From Schwartzia succinivorans DSM 10502 (GTDB lineage Bacteria; Bacillota; Negativicutes; Selenomonadales; Selenomonadaceae), in the NCBI RefSeq assembly GCF_900129225.1, contig NZ_FQUG01000002.1:558001-622000 (forward strand): a DNA stretch of 64,000 bases, written 5' to 3'. Below are positions 63,407 to 64,000 of this stretch, one piece after another. The notes under the pieces were generated by a model. The model was not told where the DNA came from. It saw only the letters and a program-made list of their open reading frames with translations, and did not search any database. How positions within the stretch are numbered: the stretch's first letter is position 1; every line of letters begins with the position of its first letter. The position numbers and the translations under genes were made by a program.

Positions 63407-64000
63407 ATGAAAAATTACACTAAGTACCGCAAGGGTTATTATATGCCGCCGGTATGCGACATGAGCTGGGCGCAGAAGGAGTATCCCGACAAGGCGCCGA
63501 CATGGTGCAGTGTTGATTTGCGTGATGGAAATCAGTCGCTTATTATTCCTATGAGTCTTGACGAGAAGATTGAGTTTTATAAAATGCTTATAAAGGTGGG
63601 CTTCAAGGAAATAGAGGTAGGTTTTCCTGCGGCATCGGATACGGAGTACGAATTTCTCCGCCGTCTTGTAGATGAAAATCTTATCCCCGATGATGTTACG
63701 GTTCAGGTTCTGACTCAGGCGCGTGAGCACATAATTAAAAAGACCTTCGAGGCGCTGAAGGGTGTAAAGAATGCTATTGTTCATGTGTATAATTCTACTT
63801 CTTTCGCACAGCGTCAGCAGGTGTTCCGTATGTCGAAGGAGGAGATTAAACAGATTGCCGTGGATGGCGCGAAGCTTTTGAAGAAGCTTACGGAGGAAGC
63901 GGGGGCGGATTACCGCTTTGAGTATTCTCCTGAGAGCTTTACAGGAACAGAGCCGGAATATGCTCTTGAGGTGTGCAATGCGGTGCTGGATGTTTGGCAG
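63407..64000 (+). CDS. leuA: 2-isopropylmalate synthase, 3' partial
   Basis: First committed step of leucine synthesis: condenses 2-ketoisovalerate and acetyl-CoA. Only the first 198 codons are in the window; the frame is open to the edge. It has [20 protein letters not shown] (metal-binding Asp, HMGL-like start), [20 protein letters not shown] and [18 protein letters not shown], fitting the longer LeuA type of about 550 residues. It starts at ATG 63407 after AGGGGGA at 63394. Preceded by the leucine T-box. Confidence 0.95.
   Translation, partial: MKNYTKYRKGYYMPPVCDMSWAQKEYPDKAPTWCSVDLRDGNQSLIIPMSLDEKIEFYKMLIKVGFKEIEVGFPAASDTEYEFLRRLVDENLIPDDVTVQVLTQAREHIIKKTFEALKGVKNAIVHVYNSTSFAQRQQVFRMSKEEIKQIAVDGAKLLKKLTEEAGADYRFEYSPESFTGTEPEYALEVCNAVLDVWQ

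Overview
The window looks like a chromosomal segment of an anaerobic, diderm Firmicute, most likely a member of the Negativicutes (Selenomonas/Mitsuokella/Megamonas-like). That placement is inference. It rests on a Gram-positive-type PolC, two T-box leaders, intrinsic terminators after most genes, a Bacillus-type three-subunit succinate dehydrogenase/fumarate reductase next to a two-subunit oxygen-labile fumarase, and autotransporter-type passenger repeats that suggest an outer membrane.

Layout. 1-5.4 kb: 3' part of polC, a strong terminator, then a threonine T-box and thrS. 5.5-10.2 kb: Tat-exported DUF362 protein, secreted clostripain-like protease, and a Na+/solute symporter on the minus strand. 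10.5-13.7 kb: thioesterase, two poorly known genes (one CofE-like), then rph and an ITP/XTP pyrophosphatase. 13.8-18.5 kb: an operon for the fumarate/succinate arm, with fumarase alpha and beta followed by cytochrome b, flavoprotein and iron-sulfur subunits. 18.6-24.9 kb: two secreted proteins of unknown function, a PAP2 phosphatase carrying an autotransporter-like repeat, an overlapping PTS enzyme I, and rarA. 25.0-32.9 kb: flavodoxin/ferredoxin protein, a CdaR-type regulator, about 1.1 kb of non-coding repeats with MITE-like elements, an EamA transporter, a metallo-hydrolase, and a GntP permease with glycerate kinase. 33.1-35.5 kb: a stand-alone DnaQ-type exonuclease and a frameshifted C69 dipeptidase.

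35.6-41.6 kb looks by eye like an accessory islet with different codon habits: cupin, Rrf2 regulator, class II UvrA-like ATPase, a gene remnant and an esterase with Sel1 repeats. 41.8-48.7 kb: MATE exporter, secreted unknown protein, large M16C zinc protease, dapA and another secreted unknown. 48.7-57.8 kb: monofunctional transglycosylase divergent from argCJBDFGH, which encodes the glutamate-to-arginine route with acetyl recycling by ArgJ and a probable ArgR/AhrC box at the promoter. 57.9-61.2 kb: small membrane protein, ComEC-like lipoprotein, DUF3006 protein, cell-wall amidase and GerMN lipoprotein. 61.2-64 kb: thiC-family gene, universal stress protein, and a leucine T-box with the 5' part of leuA.

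The points I find most worth a second look are: PolC with its PHP domain uninterrupted by the usual proofreading exonuclease, together with a separate DnaQ-like gene 30 kb away; the MITE-like and palindromic repeats at 27-28 kb; the palindromic operator before the cupin-Rrf2-UvrA2 cassette; the phosphatase/autotransporter-repeat fusion overlapping ptsI; and the single-base frameshift in the C69 dipeptidase. No CRISPR array, rRNA, tRNA or transposase gene was recognised.
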